Of a DNA stretch of 64,000 nt, positions 8,547-21,175 are shown one piece after another. This DNA is from Paraburkholderia bannensis NBRC 103871. GTDB taxonomy: Bacteria; Pseudomonadota; Gammaproteobacteria; Burkholderiales; Burkholderiaceae. A model generated the notes under the pieces. That model was not told where the DNA came from. It did not search any database and saw only the letters and a program-made list of their open reading frames with translations. Position 1 is the stretch's first letter, and each line of letters opens with the position of its first letter. A program made the translations under genes and the position numbers. Location of the stretch: the NCBI RefSeq assembly GCF_000685015.1, contig NZ_BAYA01000005.1, forward strand, positions 487,666 to 551,665. Direction: 5' to 3'.

Positions 8547-8574
8547 GCCTGAGTCTCCCGGGAGTTTCTCAGGC
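8547..8574. repeat. Nested inverted repeat of unknown role
   Basis: GCCTGAG (8547-8553) pairs with CTCAGGC (8568-8574) around the inner palindrome CTCCCGGGAG (8555-8564). There is no T tract and no neighbouring gene, so a terminator role is doubtful. Confidence 0.4.
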
Positions 8575-8844
8575 TATAAGCAACGGCGAACGACCTGTGA
8601 GATCTACGAGGGCCCGCAAGTAGCCGATGTTTGATAAGGGCGTTGCGGTTGCGGCGGCTGGGTGGCTGTACGGTCACCTAGCCTGCTGCGATCGCTTAGC
8701 TGCGAGCGAGCGCCTGTGCCGCTTCGCAGGAGAGGGGAGAGTGTCTGCGGCGGGCGTGCTCCGTGCCGGGATCTTCGCGCCAACAAAAGGCGGAGAAGCG
8801 CGTCGGACATCGGCGCAGCTCTAGCTGAGCCCAGGATTTCGAAA

Positions 8845-8861
8845 TGTGTCGACTCGACACA
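8845..8861. repeat. parS-like palindrome in the opposite polarity
   Basis: TGTGTCGACTCGACACA; the central base is C on the top strand, the reverse of all copies to its left. Symmetry extends four bases each way (GAAA...TTTC). Confidence 0.8.
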
Positions 8862-9131
8862 TTTCAGGATTTTCAACCCTGCTCTGCATTCCGTAGCGAG
8901 AGGCGATCTCGTCAAGCGGCGATTGGCGCATCAACCTTTACCTCGTCGCTACTGCAAGCCTTTTGCCCAGACGTCAGCAGAAGTCGGTGTCGATTCAACA
9001 GCGACGCGGGCAACCATATCGCGCCATCCCCTGATCAGACGAACACGTCGCGTAGCCAGTAGGGCAGTGCGATCAGGCTCTACGTCAGCGCGTTCCGAGA
9101 GTGTCGCCGTTCCATATTGTGCGTCGGGCTG

Positions 9132-9148
9132 TGTGTCGACTCGACACA
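9132..9148. repeat. parS-like palindrome in the opposite polarity
   Basis: TGTGTCGACTCGACACA, perfect 17-mer with central C on the top strand. Confidence 0.8.
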
Positions 9149-10201
9149 ACTTCGGCGGGACAGCGTTTGACCACCTGGTCGCGCCTTGCGGCGCCGCACG
9201 CGCAACACCTCAGTGGAAACGCTAAGGAGCGGTTGCGAAGCAAATCTATCGCAGCGAGTTTGATAGGCGTGGCCGGTTCATCGAGGTATTGAGACGCCTC
9301 ATCTGGACTTTGCAAAGGCAGCTACGGTCTCGCCACGTGAGTCTTGCGGCATATCCTTAGCCCGAACTCGCCACTGAAGCAGTAGGGCATCCCGTCCTGT
9401 CTCTTCTCTGGGGACTGTCGCGTATATCAATCAGAAGCCGGAGTTCGCATCGAACCTGATTACGGCCGGCAATCGCGGCACCTGGCAATACCTGCATGGC
9501 AACCTCAGACGTCCGTAGCGCAAGCGCGGCTGTCCTCTCCGAAGTTGCATTGCTAATGGCGGATCGTGCTCTGACCGACAGGAGCAATTGTGTTCGCATC
9601 GCAATTGAATGGAGCTGATATCCGAGCACGCCTGCACGGCATCTGTACCCAACCCGGATCGCAGAAAACCATCAATACGTCATAAACGCAACTAACCGAT
9701 AAAATGAGCACGAATTCAAAACTATCTAGCACCGGGACAGCCAAGCGAATACGAACCGCATAGTGACTGAGACCGCCGCGGCGGCCCACGCTTCACGCCT
9801 TCAACGCGCTTTAGGTGCTTCGCGTCGCCCGCACGACCCGGGAAGCGCTACAACAACCCTCAGAACCCGTGAATTTCTCCCCAATCCCGGCTATCTCAAG
9901 CACCGAATCAAACCAGAATCCACCCGGCGTGAAACATTCGCCTGAAATCGAATAAAACGGTAAAATCCTTATGCAACAAGGTCTTGCGCCCTATAAAATT
10001 GCCTCGCTGCCAAATGTTTCACGCTGAGGCACGTTCTCCCGCCCCAAAATCCGAGCCTCCTCAGGCTAGATCCCTCAATCAGGTTCAAAGCGCTCCAATT
10101 CGTATCTTTCACTACGTATTTTGTAGTTAATCGAATAAACGACCAGCCGAGCCACAGCGGCCATCAAGCCGCCGCGGCCGCTTCAAATCCGCCCGAAAGC
10201 C

Positions 10202-10792
10202 TTACCCACCAAGCGTTCCAGCCTTCACCGCATTGCTCGCGAGCGCAAAATTGCCGGCGCCCAGATGATGGATCGTATGCAGGTCACGATTCGTGTCGTC
10301 GAAGATCCAGTGCCCGCCGTTGAAAACGCGCGGATCCGCTGCCGCCGATACGACCTCGCAAAAGCAGGTGTCGTACGCGTCCTCGGTGTGCTTCTCGGGG
10401 ATCAGCTTGCATTCCATCCACGCGGCAATACCGTGCTCAAGCAATGGCAAGCCGAGTACCGGGCCGCGTACCGCCTCGATCTCAAACTGTTTGAATTTGT
10501 CCGCGTCGCGTCCGCTGACGCTCCCAACTGCGAAAGTCAGATCCATCGCCGCAGCGCCAGGCACGCAGATGCCGAAAGTGCCGCTCGCGTGAATCAACTC
10601 GCGCGTGAAAGTTTTCTTGTCGATCACCACGGCGATGCGCGGTGGCGTGAATTCGACGGGCATCGACCAGGCGGCAGCCATCACGTTGTGACGTGCACCA
10701 TGCGAACTCGTGATCAGAACGGTCGGGCCGTGATTGATGAGTCGGCTCGCGTGTTCGAGCGCGACAGGTTTAAAGCGGGAGAGGGCGTCCAT
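10202..10792 (-). CDS. Flavin reductase family protein
   Basis: A 196-residue protein of the flavin reductase-like / FMN-binding split-barrel family (DIM6/NTAB). The N-terminal segment with GPTVLITSSHGARHNVMAAA and the later TFGICVPGA and GHWIFDDTNRDLHTIHHLG are typical: FMN binds to the barrel and NAD(P)H reduces it, often to feed a partner monooxygenase. No partner oxygenase is adjacent, so the substrate is open. It is followed on the same strand side by the ZapE-like gene with a gap of 105 bp and is probably transcribed separately. Confidence 0.8.
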   Translation of the reverse strand: MDALSRFKPVALEHASRLINHGPTVLITSSHGARHNVMAAAWSMPVEFTPPRIAVVIDKKTFTRELIHASGTFGICVPGAAAMDLTFAVGSVSGRDADKFKQFEIEAVRGPVLGLPLLEHGIAAWMECKLIPEKHTEDAYDTCFCEVVSAAADPRVFNGGHWIFDDTNRDLHTIHHLGAGNFALASNAVKAGTLGG

Positions 10793-10897
10793 CGTGTTGT
10801 CAGTCCTTCGTGTCAGAGTTCGAGGGACTGTACAACAGATGAAAAAACGGCGCGGGGCGCGCCCGCGCGTGGGGAATGCAGCGGAGCGCGAAGCTGA

Positions 10898-11974
10898 TTA
10901 CTTCGCCGCGTCCGCCAGGTGCGATTTCCGATGCGCGCGTTCAAGCTCGATCGCGTAACCACCCGATTGCATTTCTGCTAACCGGCTAGTGGTGCGCGAC
11001 ACATCGTGCGCGCCATCGAGCCCTTCGAGTGCTGCGCGCACCGGCAAATCCGACGCGATGAACAGCGCGTGCTTGCGATCGTAAAGAATGTCGATCAGCC
11101 AGACGAAGCGTTGCAGCACGTCGCGGCGCTGGAGCATCGAGGTCTCCAGCCGGTCGAGAATCACGCCGCGCCAGCGCTCGGCGAGCGCGAGATAGTCCAG
11201 GTGCGAGCGGGCCGTGCCGCACAGCGCATCGAAATCGACCCACACTATTTGCTTGCCCGCCGCCGTGACCGGCAGCGACCGCCCTGCGACTTCAACATCG
11301 GCCGGATGAATGGCCGCTTGCGCTTCGTAGTCGGCGAAGATCGTCCACAGCGCCTCGCGCGTCCCGTCGAGCGGCGAGAAGTACCGAAGTTGTGTCGACT
11401 CGACACGGTTTTCGCGGTAGTCGCGCGGGCCGTCAAAGGCGACGATGTCGAAATGATGCTCGATGCGCGCGATGGTCGGCTCGAAACGCTCGTGAAACTC
11501 GGGATCGGGCAGGAGGTTGCGCGGCGCGTAGTTCGAGGTCAGCACAATGCGCGTGCCGCTCTCTAGCGCGGTTTCCAGGAAGCGGCCGATCAAGAATGCA
11601 TCGGCGATATCGTGCACATGGAATTCGTCGAAGTAGAGCAGGTCGACGCCATCGAGCCATGCGCGCGACACATCGCCCAGCCGGTCATCGCTGCGCGGCG
11701 CCTGCACAACCAGCCGATTGATGTCGCGAATGAACTGATGAAAATGGATGCGCCGCTTCGCGCAGGTTGCGAGCGCGAAGATGGTGTCGACGATCAGGCT
11801 CTTGCCGCGTCCGGGCAGGCCGTGACAATAGACGCCGCGATGTTCGCGCTTGACGGCTTCGCTGCGTTTGCCGTGAAGCAGGGCGCACAGTGCGTCGATC
11901 GCCCGCTGCTGGCTGTCGTCCGCGACGATCCCTTTTCCGGCGAGTGCGTGGGCGATGGCGGACGAGTCGATCAT
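10898..11974 (-). CDS. zapE: ZapE/AFG1-family ATPase
   Basis: A 358-residue AFG1-like P-loop ATPase. Walker A GLPGRGKS is at residues 52-59, Walker B LLYFDEF at 112-118 and the sensor TSNYAPRNLLPDP follows. In Escherichia coli ZapE associates with the divisome and destabilises FtsZ polymers; mitochondrial AFG1 assists protein quality control. Burkholderia normally carries a zapE on chromosome 1, so this may be a second, diverged copy. A parS-like palindrome lies inside the frame (11391-11407) and encodes part of RVEST. The start is taken at the first ATG; its ribosome-binding site is weak. Confidence 0.85.
   Translation of the reverse strand: MIDSSAIAHALAGKGIVADDSQQRAIDALCALLHGKRSEAVKREHRGVYCHGLPGRGKSLIVDTIFALATCAKRRIHFHQFIRDINRLVVQAPRSDDRLGDVSRAWLDGVDLLYFDEFHVHDIADAFLIGRFLETALESGTRIVLTSNYAPRNLLPDPEFHERFEPTIARIEHHFDIVAFDGPRDYRENRVESTQLRYFSPLDGTREALWTIFADYEAQAAIHPADVEVAGRSLPVTAAGKQIVWVDFDALCGTARSHLDYLALAERWRGVILDRLETSMLQRRDVLQRFVWLIDILYDRKHALFIASDLPVRAALEGLDGAHDVSRTTSRLAEMQSGGYAIELERAHRKSHLADAAK
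11391..11407. repeat. parS-like palindrome inside the zapE coding sequence
   Basis: TGTGTCGACTCGACACG, one mismatch at the last base, central C on the top strand. It is the most distant copy from parB found in the window (about 4.8 kb from the parB stop). Confidence 0.7.
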
Positions 11975-12075
11975 GCGAAGGTCTTTAAAGCGGCGAACGG
12001 AGGGCGATGCGCGTGCTCCACGCGCGGACGCGCCAGTTTATCAGCGCGCTTGCCTGGCCCGTCGCCAGCTTCACC

Positions 12076-13008
12076 TCACAAGCGCTCGATCAAGCGCCGG
12101 TCTCCGTGCTCGCAATAGTCGTGGCACGCGGCGCGCGCGGCGTTGGCGGCGCCATGGACGAATAGCGGGGCGTCGGTGCGCCGCGACATCGAAACGACAA
12201 TCGATGGCGGCGAGGGATGCAGGGGCAGTTCGACCACTTCGCCGCGCGCGATCAGGTCGTCGACAAACAGGCGCGGAATCGCCGCCACGCCGAAGCCGTC
12301 GCGCACGAGCTGCACGATCACCGAAATCGACGGCGATCCGGTGATCCGCGTCTCGGAGAGCGGCACGCCGTTCGCGAGCGCAAGCTTGCCGACGATATCT
12401 TCCAGCGCACGATGCGGCGCAGTTCCGCGCCCGAAAGTGAGGATCGGCTGGCGCAACACGCGCCTGGCGAGTCCGCTGCGCGAGAGCGGCAACAGCCCCG
12501 CGCGCGCGATCCAGTGCACAGGATAGTTAGCAAGCGCATCACATACTACGGATTCCTCATCACTTCCTTCCACGCGCACGATCAGGTCGAGCTCGCCGGC
12601 CATCAAGCGCCGTTGCAGCACGACGCTCACGTCTACCGCAAGCTCGACTTCAAGCTGCGGATAGTCGTTGGCAAGGCGCCGCATGTAGTCCGCGAGCCAG
12701 CTATGCACGACCGTTTCGATGACGCCCAGGCGCAGCTTGCCGCGCATGGCGCCTTCATTGGACGCGGCGGCCTGCAACTGGCGAGTCGCCTCCACCACGG
12801 CCTTCGCATAGCCCAGCAGGTATTCGCCATTCGGCGTGAGCCGGAACTCGCGGCTGTCGCGATCGACCAGCACGGTCTGCAACTCCTCTTCGAGCGCCTT
12901 CAGCCGCTGCGAAATAGCGGCGGGGGTCGCGTGCAGCGCGCTGGCCGTCGTGCGGAAGCTGCGCAGCTTCGCCAGCGTGACGAAGGTCTCCAGAAAGCGT
13001 GTGTTCAT
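12076..13008 (-). CDS. LysR-family regulator of the DUF1445/MFS/oxoprolinase cluster
   Basis: A 310-residue LysR-type regulator: N-terminal winged helix-turn-helix (MNTRFLETFVTLAKLRSFRT, then ATPAAISQRLKALEEEL) followed by a substrate-binding effector domain. ATG 13008 is preferred to an in-frame codon six residues upstream because it gives the standard LysR N terminus. It is divergent from the DUF1445 gene across 193 bp, the usual arrangement of a LysR activator with its target operon, so the ligand is probably the substrate of that operon. Confidence 0.88.
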   Translation of the reverse strand: MNTRFLETFVTLAKLRSFRTTASALHATPAAISQRLKALEEELQTVLVDRDSREFRLTPNGEYLLGYAKAVVEATRQLQAAASNEGAMRGKLRLGVIETVVHSWLADYMRRLANDYPQLEVELAVDVSVVLQRRLMAGELDLIVRVEGSDEESVVCDALANYPVHWIARAGLLPLSRSGLARRVLRQPILTFGRGTAPHRALEDIVGKLALANGVPLSETRITGSPSISVIVQLVRDGFGVAAIPRLFVDDLIARGEVVELPLHPSPPSIVVSMSRRTDAPLFVHGAANAARAACHDYCEHGDRRLIERL

Positions 13009-13201
13009 GGACGGGGGCGCGCACAAAGCGCTTCAAAAAAGGCGACGGGATCCGGGAAAACCCGCGTTTTCGTTAAGAAATTCTATTCGTGGACGGCTAA
13101 AAAAACTAGTTGGCGTCAAATTTTCTTCTTTTCTAAGCTGTGTCTTATAGCAAACGACTCATGACGCATCGTCTTCCACCCGATAAAAGCTGACCTCACC
13201 C
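13009..13201. promoter_or_regulatory. Divergent promoter region of the LysR gene and the DUF1445 operon
   Basis: The gap is AT-rich towards the DUF1445 gene, with a loose dyad (TTAAGAAA around 13073 and TTTCTAAG around 13131). It is the expected place for LysR binding; I could not fix a single T-N11-A box. Confidence 0.4.
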
Positions 13202-13975
13202 ATGACACCGTATGAATTCCGCCAGGCCGTTCGACACGGCGATTTCCGAGGCCCGACCGCTGGTCATTGCGGCGACTACGCGCAGGCCAATCTGGCGATC
13301 CTGCCCGCAGCGTTCGCCCACGATTTCCTGCGTTTCTGCCACGCGAATCCGAAGCCGTGCCCGCTGCTGGGCGTTGGCGAGCCCGGCGATTTCCGCGTGC
13401 CGGTGCTGGGCCGTGACATCGACATTCGCACTGATGTTCCGGCCTACAACGTCTATCGTAACGGAGTACTAAGCGATTGCGTCGACTCGATCGAGGCCCT
13501 GTGGCAGGACGATTTCGTGGTGTTCGCCATCGGCTGCTCGTTCTCGTTCGAGCAGATGCTCGCGAAGGAAGGCATCGGGCTGCGTCATGTCGAAGAAGGC
13601 CGCAACGTGCCGATGTACCGGACGCACATCGCGAACCGCCGCGCGGGTGTCTTCGGTGGCGAGCTGGTCGTGTCGATGCGTCCGCTGCGTGGCGCCGACG
13701 CGATCCGCGCGGTGCAGATCACCAGCCGCTTTCCCGGCGTCCACGGCGCGCCCGTGCATATCGGCGAAGCGGCGGAGCTGGGCATTGCCGATCTCGCGCA
13801 GCCTGAATTTGGCGATGCGGTGACGATCCGGCCCGGCGAGCTGCCGGTCTACTGGGCGTGCGGCGTGACGCCCCAAACGGCGCTGATGGCCGCGAAGCTT
13901 CCGCTTGCGATTGCGCACGCCCCCGGTCACATGCTGATGACCGACATCACCAACGCGTCGCTGGCCGTGTTCTAG
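13202..13975 (+). CDS. DUF1445 family putative hydro-lyase (D-glutamate cyclase-like)
   Basis: A 257-residue protein matching the DUF1445 'putative hydro-lyase' family throughout ([20 protein letters not shown] near the N terminus, [13 protein letters not shown] in the middle, [11 protein letters not shown] near the end). The vertebrate D-glutamate cyclase, which interconverts D-glutamate and 5-oxo-D-proline, contains a related domain. Here it is the first gene of a plus-strand cluster with an MFS carrier and an oxoprolinase-type enzyme, which fits a role in forming or using 5-oxoproline. The enzymatic assignment is inference from context. Confidence 0.8.
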   Translation: MTPYEFRQAVRHGDFRGPTAGHCGDYAQANLAILPAAFAHDFLRFCHANPKPCPLLGVGEPGDFRVPVLGRDIDIRTDVPAYNVYRNGVLSDCVDSIEALWQDDFVVFAIGCSFSFEQMLAKEGIGLRHVEEGRNVPMYRTHIANRRAGVFGGELVVSMRPLRGADAIRAVQITSRFPGVHGAPVHIGEAAELGIADLAQPEFGDAVTIRPGELPVYWACGVTPQTALMAAKLPLAIAHAPGHMLMTDITNASLAVF

Positions 13976-14024
13976 TCCGCGCAACGCCAGGTTTTCCCCA
14001 CGCGTCTATCAACAGGAGCGACAG

Positions 14025-15323
14025 ATGGACAGCAAGACATTCGCAGCGAGCGCGGGCGAGACGGCCGCAGACGGCGGCGGCTCGCAGCTTTCCTGGTACG
14101 CCGAAGCAGGCCCGCGTGCGCGTCGCGCATTCTGGAGCTGCAAGGTCGGCTACATGCTCGACGGCATGGACACGCAGATGCTGTCCTTCGTGATCCCCAC
14201 GCTGGTCGCGACCTGGGGCATTTCGCTCGGCGACGCGGGATTTATCGGCACCATGACGCTGCTTTCGTCGGCGCTAGGCGGCTGGATCGCGGGCATTCTT
14301 TCGGATCGCATCGGCCGGGTGCGCACGCTGCAGCTCACCGTGCTGTGGTTCGCGCTGTTCACGGGCCTGTGCGGTCTCGCGCAGAACTACCACCAGTTGC
14401 TCGCGGCCCGCGCGCTGATGGGCTTCGGCTTCGGCGGCGAGTGGACGGCGGGCGCGGTGCTGATCGGCGAAGTGATCCGGGCGCGCGACCGCGGCAAGGC
14501 GGTGGGCCTCGTGCAGTCGGGCTGGGCAATCGGCTGGGGCATTGCCGCGCTGCTCTACGCCGTGCTGTTCTCGGTGATGGCGCCGGAAATCGCGTGGCGC
14601 GCGCTGTTCCTGATCGGTCTCGTGCCCGCGCTGCTCGTCCTGGTGATCCGCCGGTATGTCAAGGAACCCGAAGTATTTGAGCAGTCGAAGCTTGCGCAGC
14701 AGGCGTCGAACGATGCGCCGCGCTTCACGGAAATCTTCTCGCCGAAGCTGCTCTCCACGACGCTGCGCGCCGCGCTGCTGACGACGGGTGCGCAAGGCGG
14801 CTATTACGCGATCACGACCTGGCTGCCGACCTTCCTCAAGACCGAGCGCCATCTCACGGTGATGGGCACGGGCGGCTATCTCGCGATGATCATTGTCGGC
14901 TCCTACGTCGGCTATCTGTCGAGCGCGTGGCTCACCGACCGTCTTGGCCGCAAGCCTAATTTCATCCTGTTCGCGGTCGGGTCGATGGCGATTGCTTTTG
15001 CCTACACCTCGCTGCCGCTCACGAATGCGTCGATGCTGTGGCTCGGCTTCCCGCTCGGCTTCTTCGCTTCCGGCATTTTCTCGGGCATGGGGGCGTTCCT
15101 CACCGAACTCTTTCCGACCCGCGTGCGCGGCTCGGGGCAGGGCTTCTGCTACAACGTGGGCCGTGCGATCGGGGCGCTGTTTCCCGTGCTGATCGGCTCG
15201 CTGTCGAAGCAGTTCGGTCTGGGCACGAGCATCGGCATCTTCGCCGTCGCCGCCTACGGCGTGCTGATCGTCGCAGCGCTCACGTTGCCCGAAACGCGCG
15301 GCCGCGAACTCGAAACCGCCTGA
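14025..15323 (+). CDS. MFS transporter of the oxoproline-type cluster
   Basis: A 432-residue major facilitator carrier with 12 predicted membrane spans. The motif A region between spans 2 and 3 reads [12 protein letters not shown] and the equivalent second-half loop reads LTDRLGRKP. It resembles the metabolite/sugar acid:proton symporters. A good Shine-Dalgarno (AGGAG) precedes the ATG. Placed between the DUF1445 gene and the oxoprolinase gene, it most likely imports the substrate those enzymes handle, perhaps an acidic lactam or amino acid derivative. Confidence 0.85.
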   Translation: MDSKTFAASAGETAADGGGSQLSWYAEAGPRARRAFWSCKVGYMLDGMDTQMLSFVIPTLVATWGISLGDAGFIGTMTLLSSALGGWIAGILSDRIGRVRTLQLTVLWFALFTGLCGLAQNYHQLLAARALMGFGFGGEWTAGAVLIGEVIRARDRGKAVGLVQSGWAIGWGIAALLYAVLFSVMAPEIAWRALFLIGLVPALLVLVIRRYVKEPEVFEQSKLAQQASNDAPRFTEIFSPKLLSTTLRAALLTTGAQGGYYAITTWLPTFLKTERHLTVMGTGGYLAMIIVGSYVGYLSSAWLTDRLGRKPNFILFAVGSMAIAFAYTSLPLTNASMLWLGFPLGFFASGIFSGMGAFLTELFPTRVRGSGQGFCYNVGRAIGALFPVLIGSLSKQFGLGTSIGIFAVAAYGVLIVAALTLPETRGRELETA

Positions 15324-15394
15324 ATTTCAGGGCTCGCCGCGAGCGGGCCTGTTTTCGATCGATATTATTTCGTCATCCTTATAGAAAGCGCACC

Positions 15395-19033
<3,639 letters not shown>

Positions 19034-19044
19034 AAGGCGCGCGC

Positions 19045-20367
19045 CTAGTTCACGCCGGTGGCGTAGCGCCGGCAGTGTTCCAGGTAACCGGCTTCGTGAC
19101 TGCTCGCCAGTTGCACCACGCTGTTCCAGAGCCACAGCGGCGCATCGATGGTTTTCGAGCGATTGCGCCGCAGCTCCGCAAGCCAGCCGCGCCGCGTGGG
19201 CGGATCCATCTGCCGCGCGTGCGCCTTGCCGACCACGGCGGCGAGATAGAACGCGACCTTACGCGCATCGTCCTTGTCGAGTTCGTCGATTTCGAGCTTG
19301 AGGTCTTGTGGCAGCAATTCGCGTATCACCACCGCGCGATCGAGCAGGCGCGCCGCACGCATACGCTCGCCCAGGAACGGCGAAAGATGGCGTGCGCCTT
19401 CCACCACGCGCTCGGCGTTATCGCGCGGCATCGACGCTTCTTCGTATCGCGGCGCGGCGGCCTTCACGCCTTCCTTGATGTCCATGAGGCAGAGGTCGTC
19501 GCCTTCGATCACGCCGCCGTCCACGTCGAGCAGCACGGCGTAGCGCAAGCGCCCGAGCGAACTGCAACCCTTCACCCAATACGCGGCGTCGAGCACCTCG
19601 ACTTCACCGGCGTCGTTGCGCCCGCGCAGGCCGGTGGGCAGGCTCGCGATGGCCTCATCGGCGAAGAGGGACGCAATTGCCTTGTTCTCCGCGCGCGTGA
19701 GCGGCCAGAAGCGTTTGCCGAGCGGGATGGTGGGGCGAAGGTCTTCGATGCGTTCTTCGGCGAGATGGCGCCACGAACGACGCACCGCGAGCTTCATCGC
19801 CAGATGGACGGGCTCGGGACGCTCGGGCAATTCGGGCTTTTTGCGTTTCGTCTCGAATGCCGATTCATACCCGGCGGCCAGCGCTTCCATCATGTGCACG
19901 ATAGTCAGCCCCGACAGCGACGAACCGCGCGCCGCCGTCGCCAGCGACAGCCCGAGCCGGATGAGGTCGTGCGCGGGATTGCCGATCACGGTCTGGTCGA
20001 GGTCGCGGATATGAATTTCGACCTTGCCTTCCTGATTCGCGATGGGGCCGAGATTGCCGGTATGGCAATCGCCGCAAATCCAGATTGCGGGGCCGCGCGG
20101 CAGCGATCCGCCGTTCGCCTCGACGATCCATTCGTAGAACTGCTCGGTATTGCCTCGCACGTAGGCGTGCGGCGAGCGCGCCATTTTCAGGCGGCGTTGC
20201 TCGGTGAGAATGGCCTGGCGCTGGTCGGGCTTCGGTAGTTTCCTTGCACGTTTTGCTGCGGGCTGTGCATCTTCCGAATCGAGAATCAGCGCGCTCTCTT
20301 TCTTGCCGCGCTTGCCGCTTTTCGCCGCCTGGTGAGTTTTCTTTTTGCTGACTGCGTGGCTGGTCAT
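19045..20367 (-). CDS. DUF2252 family protein
   Basis: A 440-residue DUF2252 protein. After a basic, low-complexity N terminus (KKKTHQAAKSGKRGKKES) comes the conserved body with RSPHAYVRGNTEQFYEW, WICGDCHTGNLGP and HIRDLDQTVIGNPAHDLIRL. The HGD/H-x-N and DxD spacing is reminiscent of kinase-like phosphotransferases, but no function is established to my knowledge. ATG 20367 is used because AAGGGGA lies 8 nt upstream; an earlier in-frame ATG has no such signal. The gene converges with the oxoprolinase gene, 11 bp apart. Confidence 0.82.
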   Translation of the reverse strand: MTSHAVSKKKTHQAAKSGKRGKKESALILDSEDAQPAAKRARKLPKPDQRQAILTEQRRLKMARSPHAYVRGNTEQFYEWIVEANGGSLPRGPAIWICGDCHTGNLGPIANQEGKVEIHIRDLDQTVIGNPAHDLIRLGLSLATAARGSSLSGLTIVHMMEALAAGYESAFETKRKKPELPERPEPVHLAMKLAVRRSWRHLAEERIEDLRPTIPLGKRFWPLTRAENKAIASLFADEAIASLPTGLRGRNDAGEVEVLDAAYWVKGCSSLGRLRYAVLLDVDGGVIEGDDLCLMDIKEGVKAAAPRYEEASMPRDNAERVVEGARHLSPFLGERMRAARLLDRAVVIRELLPQDLKLEIDELDKDDARKVAFYLAAVVGKAHARQMDPPTRRGWLAELRRNRSKTIDAPLWLWNSVVQLASSHEAGYLEHCRRYATGVN

Positions 20368-20629
20368 CGGCGTCCCCTTTGCATTGACGTATTCAAACTC
20401 GCGACATGCTTTTCCATTGTGCGCGTTAGCGGTTGCAATTGGCGTGCCTTGAGTTTTATTACGTTCTGAAAGCATTGTTATTGAAAGGCGTTTTCAGTCA
20501 TGCGTCATAAAACTTAAAAGCGTAGTCGCTATGCTTCATCGCTGCCTTACCGCTGCTTTCCCAGCGTTAAGGCGACGCTCGGGCCGCCTCCTCGAGCCGT
20601 TGTTGTGCCTCTATTGTTCGGAGACTTCG

Positions 20630-21076
20630 ATGACGGTCGAATTCGTGCCGGCGCGCCTGCATTTGCGGAACGCGCCGCGCAAACGTTTGAGCCTGCCCGA
20701 CGTGCTGCTCGTCAGCGCGATCGCTGCATGGGTTGCGTGCGCAACCAGTGCATGCAGCGATCGCGGCGACGACGCACGCGTTGCGCTCACCACGAGCGCC
20801 GCGCGTGAGCTCGCGCAAACGCAACCCATGCCCGCACTGAGCGCAACGTCCGCCCAGCAGCCGGGCGCCGCACCGCTTGCCGGCGCGTTTTCCACGCCCT
20901 CGAATCTCCCGGACAGTGCGAACGGCAGCGCCATCACCGCGCAGGTCATTCGCTCGCCCGCACGCGCAGCAGCACCCGACAGCGCGAGCGGCGCGGACAG
21001 CTTCAGCAGCACCAGCGGCGCGCATGTAGCCAGCGATGCGCCGCTCGCCCCACCCGAGATTCACACCGCCGATTGA
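20630..21076 (+). CDS. Small envelope protein of unknown function
   Basis: A 148-residue protein with no family I recognise. A hydrophobic stretch (LPDVLLVSAIAAWVACATSA) starts near residue 22 and is followed by CSDRGDD, which could be a lipoprotein-type cysteine, though the position before it does not match a strict lipobox. The remainder is rich in Ser, Ala and Pro and looks disordered. ATG 20630 has GGAGA five bases upstream. It lies 99 bp before the phospholipase C gene on the same strand and might be its cell-envelope companion, but that is only proximity. Confidence 0.55.
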   Translation: MTVEFVPARLHLRNAPRKRLSLPDVLLVSAIAAWVACATSACSDRGDDARVALTTSAARELAQTQPMPALSATSAQQPGAAPLAGAFSTPSNLPDSANGSAITAQVIRSPARAAAPDSASGADSFSSTSGAHVASDAPLAPPEIHTAD

Positions 21077-21175
21077 AAGAACTGCACCCGGCCGCGCGAC
21101 CCCGCGCCGCCTGCCGTTGTTCGTGACGGCGCGGCGTCGCGCGTGCTTTCTCAACCTGAAGATGGAAACCACAAC

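Larger units (their letters stand above)
7707..10201. other. Gene-poor stretch between the centromere array and the flavin reductase gene
   Basis: About 2.5 kb in which I see no gene that I would defend. Short open frames exist on both strands but have no recognisable domain, no good ribosome-binding sites, and several simply read through the palindromes. The strongest features are five isolated palindromes (7894, 8111, 8355, 8845, 9132), a nested inverted repeat (8547-8574) and a drop in GC from about 9.65 to 10.14 kb. It is probably centromere-flanking DNA with decayed remnants. Confidence 0.5.

Noticed and set aside
8662..9225. A 187-codon plus-strand frame in the gene-poor stretch
   Set aside because: It reads through two palindromes, is dominated by Arg/Ser/Ala, has no recognisable domain and no ribosome-binding site.
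10012..10032. TGTTTCACG, half of the common chromosomal parS TGTTTCACGTGAAACA
   Set aside because: Only the left half is present (followed by CTGAGGCAC), so there is no dyad and a chance match is likely.
10055..10110. On the minus strand, GAACCTGATTGAGGGAT looked like the 3' part of a TPP riboswitch
   Set aside because: The CUGAGA box and the rest of the conserved core are missing, and no thiamine gene follows.
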